Source: an uncultured Flavobacteriales bacterium (GTDB lineage: Bacteria; Bacteroidota; Bacteroidia; Flavobacteriales; CALTNV01). From it: a stretch of 8,215 nucleotides of DNA. Where the stretch lies: assembly GCA_943845485.1 (NCBI GenBank), contig CALTNV010000071.1, positions 1 to 8,215 on the forward strand, written 5' to 3'. The notes beneath the pieces are model-generated. The model saw only the letters and a list, made by a program, of their open reading frames with translations. It was not told where the DNA came from and did no database searches. Shown piece after piece: positions 6,143-8,215 of the stretch. A program made the position numbers and the translations under genes. Positions within the stretch are counted from its first letter, which is position 1; every line of letters begins with the position of its first letter.

Positions 6143-6835
6143 ATGGAAATTGTTATTGCTTCAGATATAGAATTAGCATCAAGTAAAGTAAGTAGGATAG
6201 CTGATAAAAGAATTACACAACTAATAGGAGCATTTCCTCATATTAGTGATATTAAATTTTATATAGGAAAAGAGGGTAGAGAATTTTATTATGAACTTAC
6301 CATAAAAATAAAAGAAGAGTCTATTTATTTCAAAAAATATTTCACCAATTTAAAGTTTGAGCTTATTCAGGGAATCCAAGAAATTTATGATGAATTATAT
6401 ATAAGGTATGAGGTTAAAAAAAATGAAAGATATTATAAACCTATACATTTGATTTGTATTGTTGAAGAAAATAAAAAATTAGCAATCAAATTAACTGATG
6501 ATTTAAAACACACTTTTAATACTCAAATTATTGTGTTTTCATCACCTTTAGAATGTTATTATAAATTAAAGTACTATAAACCAGATTTAATTATTATGGA
6601 TTATGACTTTAAAGAATTTCCTAAGAATAAAATTTTGTTTGAAAATGGCTTGTCAGCAATGAAAGCGATAAAAAGGGATTATAAAGATCAACTTTTTTTA
6701 CTGATGGTGAATGATAATAATGTTGTTTTAAATCATCAACATTTAGTTTGCATTTCTAAGGACAATAAATCAATGGAAAACTTACCATTGATTATTAAAG
6801 AAATGGTTCCTAACCTACCTTTAAATCCATCTTAG
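6143..6835 (+). CDS. HPF/RaiA-like domain fused to receiver-like domain
   Basis: This 230-residue protein appears to have two domains. Residues 1-94 follow the beta-alpha-beta-beta-beta-alpha order of the ribosome hibernation factor HPF/RaiA: MEIVIAS strand, helix with SSKVSRIADKRITQLIG, strands DIKFYIG, REFYYELTIKIK and SIYFKKYF, then helix LIQGIQEIYDELYIRYE. Residues 99-222 resemble a CheY-type receiver. Strand IHLICIVEEN (101-110) has E108/E109 at the acidic pair, PDLIIMDY (147-154) puts D153 at the phospho-acceptor position, GL (169-170) follows, LFLLMVN (184-190) has Asn where Thr/Ser is usual, and VCISK (202-206) supplies the conserved Lys206. I infer a ribosome-binding protein with a phosphorylation-sensing or signal-tuned domain; both calls rest on pattern, not alignment. 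A start at TTG 6086 would add 19 residues, but the HPF-like fold begins at the ATG at 6143. No histidine kinase is in the window. Confidence 0.6.
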   Translation: MEIVIASDIELASSKVSRIADKRITQLIGAFPHISDIKFYIGKEGREFYYELTIKIKEESIYFKKYFTNLKFELIQGIQEIYDELYIRYEVKKNERYYKPIHLICIVEENKKLAIKLTDDLKHTFNTQIIVFSSPLECYYKLKYYKPDLIIMDYDFKEFPKNKILFENGLSAMKAIKRDYKDQLFLLMVNDNNVVLNHQHLVCISKDNKSMENLPLIIKEMVPNLPLNPS

Positions 6836-6858
6836 TTTAAAGATTGGTTAGGAATTTT
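6807..6858 (+). terminator. Terminator hairpin overlapping the end of the HPF-receiver gene
   Basis: TTCCTAACC (6807-6815) pairs perfectly with GGTTAGGAA (6846-6854), followed by TTTT (6855-6858). Inside, CTTTAAA (6819-6825) pairs with TTTAAAG (6836-6842) around a 10-nt loop, so the hairpin has two stacked stems separated by an AT-rich internal loop. The left arm lies in the last codons of the gene and the right arm in the 28-nt gap before the convergent neighbour. A competing stem pairs TTAAAGATT (6837-6845) with AATCTTTAA (6859-6867), which includes the neighbour's stop codon. The U tract is short, so efficiency may be modest. Confidence 0.5.
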
Positions 6859-6863
6859 AATCT

Positions 6864-8215
6864 TTAACTTTCTATTACACAAGGGTAATTAAACAAGCAG
6901 TTTTGTTTAATTTCATTGGTGATGTTTTTAGGAACCATTAATTCCCAATCTGACATCTCTCCCTTTTTTATCATTTTTAATACGTTATCTGAAAAAATAT
7001 TTAACAAAGATGTGTTAACCCCTTTTATATCTTCAAGTCTATTATTTTCAATCATATGAGAATACAAACCTTGCATTTTTTCTGGGACTGCGAAATTTTC
7101 TAAAGTATAAAGATCTTTTGTACCATAAATATGAGCTGGGTAAACTAACATTTTTACATTGTTACCAAAACCTACACCAAAAGCCTCAAAAATACCACCA
7201 GATAAATTTGTGTAGTATTTTTCTTCAAATATTGTTTGTAGACTGTAAATACCTAAAATAACACCAATTTTTCTACCTTTTGTAAACCCAGATAAATAAC
7301 TTACTACTTTATAAAACTTTTGATAGTTAGATATCATAACAGTATGGCCTATTGAGCCTAATAAACTTACTCTATCTAAAAAATCTTGATCGTTAATTTC
7401 TCCATCTTGCTTTAAATCTTTAAGAGTTAATTCAAACAATACGGAAATATTATCTTCATTAACATCTTCTTCTTTTTTAAACTGATTTAATCCAGTTTCT
7501 AGCATGTCAATATTAACTAATGTTGGTGGTCTAAACCTACCTCTTAATAGAAGTATATTTTTTTTGTAAAGTGCCTCAGAAGGTTGTAAAATTTTACCAG
7601 ATGGATGGAAAACAGTGGCGTCAGTAAAACCGAATTTTACTAATTTTAAACTCATCAACCTGTTATCAACATTTTCAAAATCAGGGCCTGTTAGTCTAAA
7701 CATATCAATTTCAACTCTTTCTCTAGAAAGTCTGTCAAAAATGTTTAAAAGTAGTTGCTCAGGGTTATCTGCATTATAAAAACAACTATGAATTAAGTTT
7801 ACACCTAAAATTCCTAAAGCATCATGTTGAAGCCTGTTATTAGGGTCATGCATTTTAATATGCAAAATACATTCATTAGGCTCAGAGTTAGGAGTTAATT
7901 GAAATTTTAATCCTATCCATCCTTGACCTTGGTTTGTTTTATGATAATTTAAAGCTTCAACAGTATTAGCAAATGCAAAAAACTTTGTATCATCAGCTCT
8001 GTGAGATAGTTCATGAGTAATTTGACTATACTCTTTATTTAGCATTGTAATTAGTCTCTCTTCGCAAACATATCTTTTAGCTTTTCCATATATAGAGTCA
8101 CTAATTTTCATGTCATATGCAGACATTGTATATGCTATTGTTCCAGAAGATCCACCTGCTCTAAAAAAATTTGCAGCAACTTCTTGTCCTGCACCAATTT
8201 CTGAAAAGCTCCCAT
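6864..8215 (-). CDS. Conserved protein of unknown function (partial, 5' end outside window)
   Basis: The frame stays open to the right edge. An ATG at 8126 exists, but the codons upstream of it encode GSFSEIGAGQE and FFRAGGSSGTIAYT, which match from memory the conserved N-terminal region of a widespread family of about 450-500 residues. The true start is therefore beyond 8215, and about 449 codons are visible. Recognisable family stretches include MSAYDMKISDSIYG, FFAFANTVEALNY, GWIGLKFQL, HDALGILGVNLIHSCFY, VDNRLMSLKLV, QPSEALYKKNILLLRGRFRP, NIDMLE and FEEKYYTNLSGGIFEAFG. There is no signal peptide in the visible part, no transmembrane segment and no nucleotide-binding loop that I recognise. 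As I recall, databases label relatives variously, including 'TonB-dependent receptor' and 'nicotinate-nucleotide adenylyltransferase'. The sequence shows neither a plug/barrel nor an HxGH motif, so I do not adopt those names. It converges on the HPF-receiver gene with a 28-nt gap. Confidence 0.85.
   Translation of the reverse strand, partial: GSFSEIGAGQEVAANFFRAGGSSGTIAYTMSAYDMKISDSIYGKAKRYVCEERLITMLNKEYSQITHELSHRADDTKFFAFANTVEALNYHKTNQGQGWIGLKFQLTPNSEPNECILHIKMHDPNNRLQHDALGILGVNLIHSCFYNADNPEQLLLNIFDRLSRERVEIDMFRLTGPDFENVDNRLMSLKLVKFGFTDATVFHPSGKILQPSEALYKKNILLLRGRFRPPTLVNIDMLETGLNQFKKEEDVNEDNISVLFELTLKDLKQDGEINDQDFLDRVSLLGSIGHTVMISNYQKFYKVVSYLSGFTKGRKIGVILGIYSLQTIFEEKYYTNLSGGIFEAFGVGFGNNVKMLVYPAHIYGTKDLYTLENFAVPEKMQGLYSHMIENNRLEDIKGVNTSLLNIFSDNVLKMIKKGEMSDWELMVPKNITNEIKQNCLFNYPCVIES

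Noticed and set aside
8124..8126. ATG at 8126 as the start of the right-edge gene
   Set aside because: The frame continues upstream with residues matching the conserved family region, so this is an internal Met.

Overview
The window is very AT-rich and gene-dense, and looks like a chromosomal segment of a Flavobacteriia-type Bacteroidota. The evidence is the extreme A+T codon bias, the absence of clear Shine-Dalgarno sequences, promoter-like boxes of the Bacteroidota form TAnnTTTG, 63-residue cold-shock proteins with KFFN in place of KWFN, and an ffh-folD gene order. I cannot name a genus. Nothing looks mobile: I saw no transposase, integrase, CRISPR array, tRNA or rRNA.

Layout, left to right. 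(1) 1-370, minus: 5' part of a UPF0173-type metallo-beta-lactamase-fold hydrolase, cut by the window edge. (2) 457-1095, plus: a recent tandem duplication of a whole cold-shock gene, with promoter, leader and CDS in each copy. Each copy ends in its own strong hairpin terminator, and the two hairpins are unrelated in sequence. (3) 1170-4908, minus: four tightly spaced genes, transcribed ffh -> folD -> pabA -> secreted CAP-domain protein, with gaps of 36, 7 and 39 nt. A TAAATTTG box lies ahead of ffh, and the symmetric hairpin at 1095-1129 could end the operon. (4) 4993-6024, minus: a 343-residue GNAT-like acetyltransferase with its own TACATTTG promoter. (5) 6143-6835, plus, divergent from the acetyltransferase: a 230-residue protein that reads as an HPF/RaiA-like ribosome-hibernation domain joined to a response-regulator receiver-like domain. 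(6) 6864-8215, minus: most of a conserved protein of unknown function, open at the right edge.

How the genes relate: Ffh targets membrane proteins co-translationally. FolD and PabA both serve folate metabolism, so the central operon mixes protein export with one-carbon supply, and its last member is itself an exported protein. The cold-shock pair and the HPF-receiver protein both point to control of RNA or ribosomes under stress.

The most unusual item is the HPF-like/receiver fusion at 6143-6835. Next are the duplicated cold-shock cassette and the conserved uncharacterised protein at the right edge.
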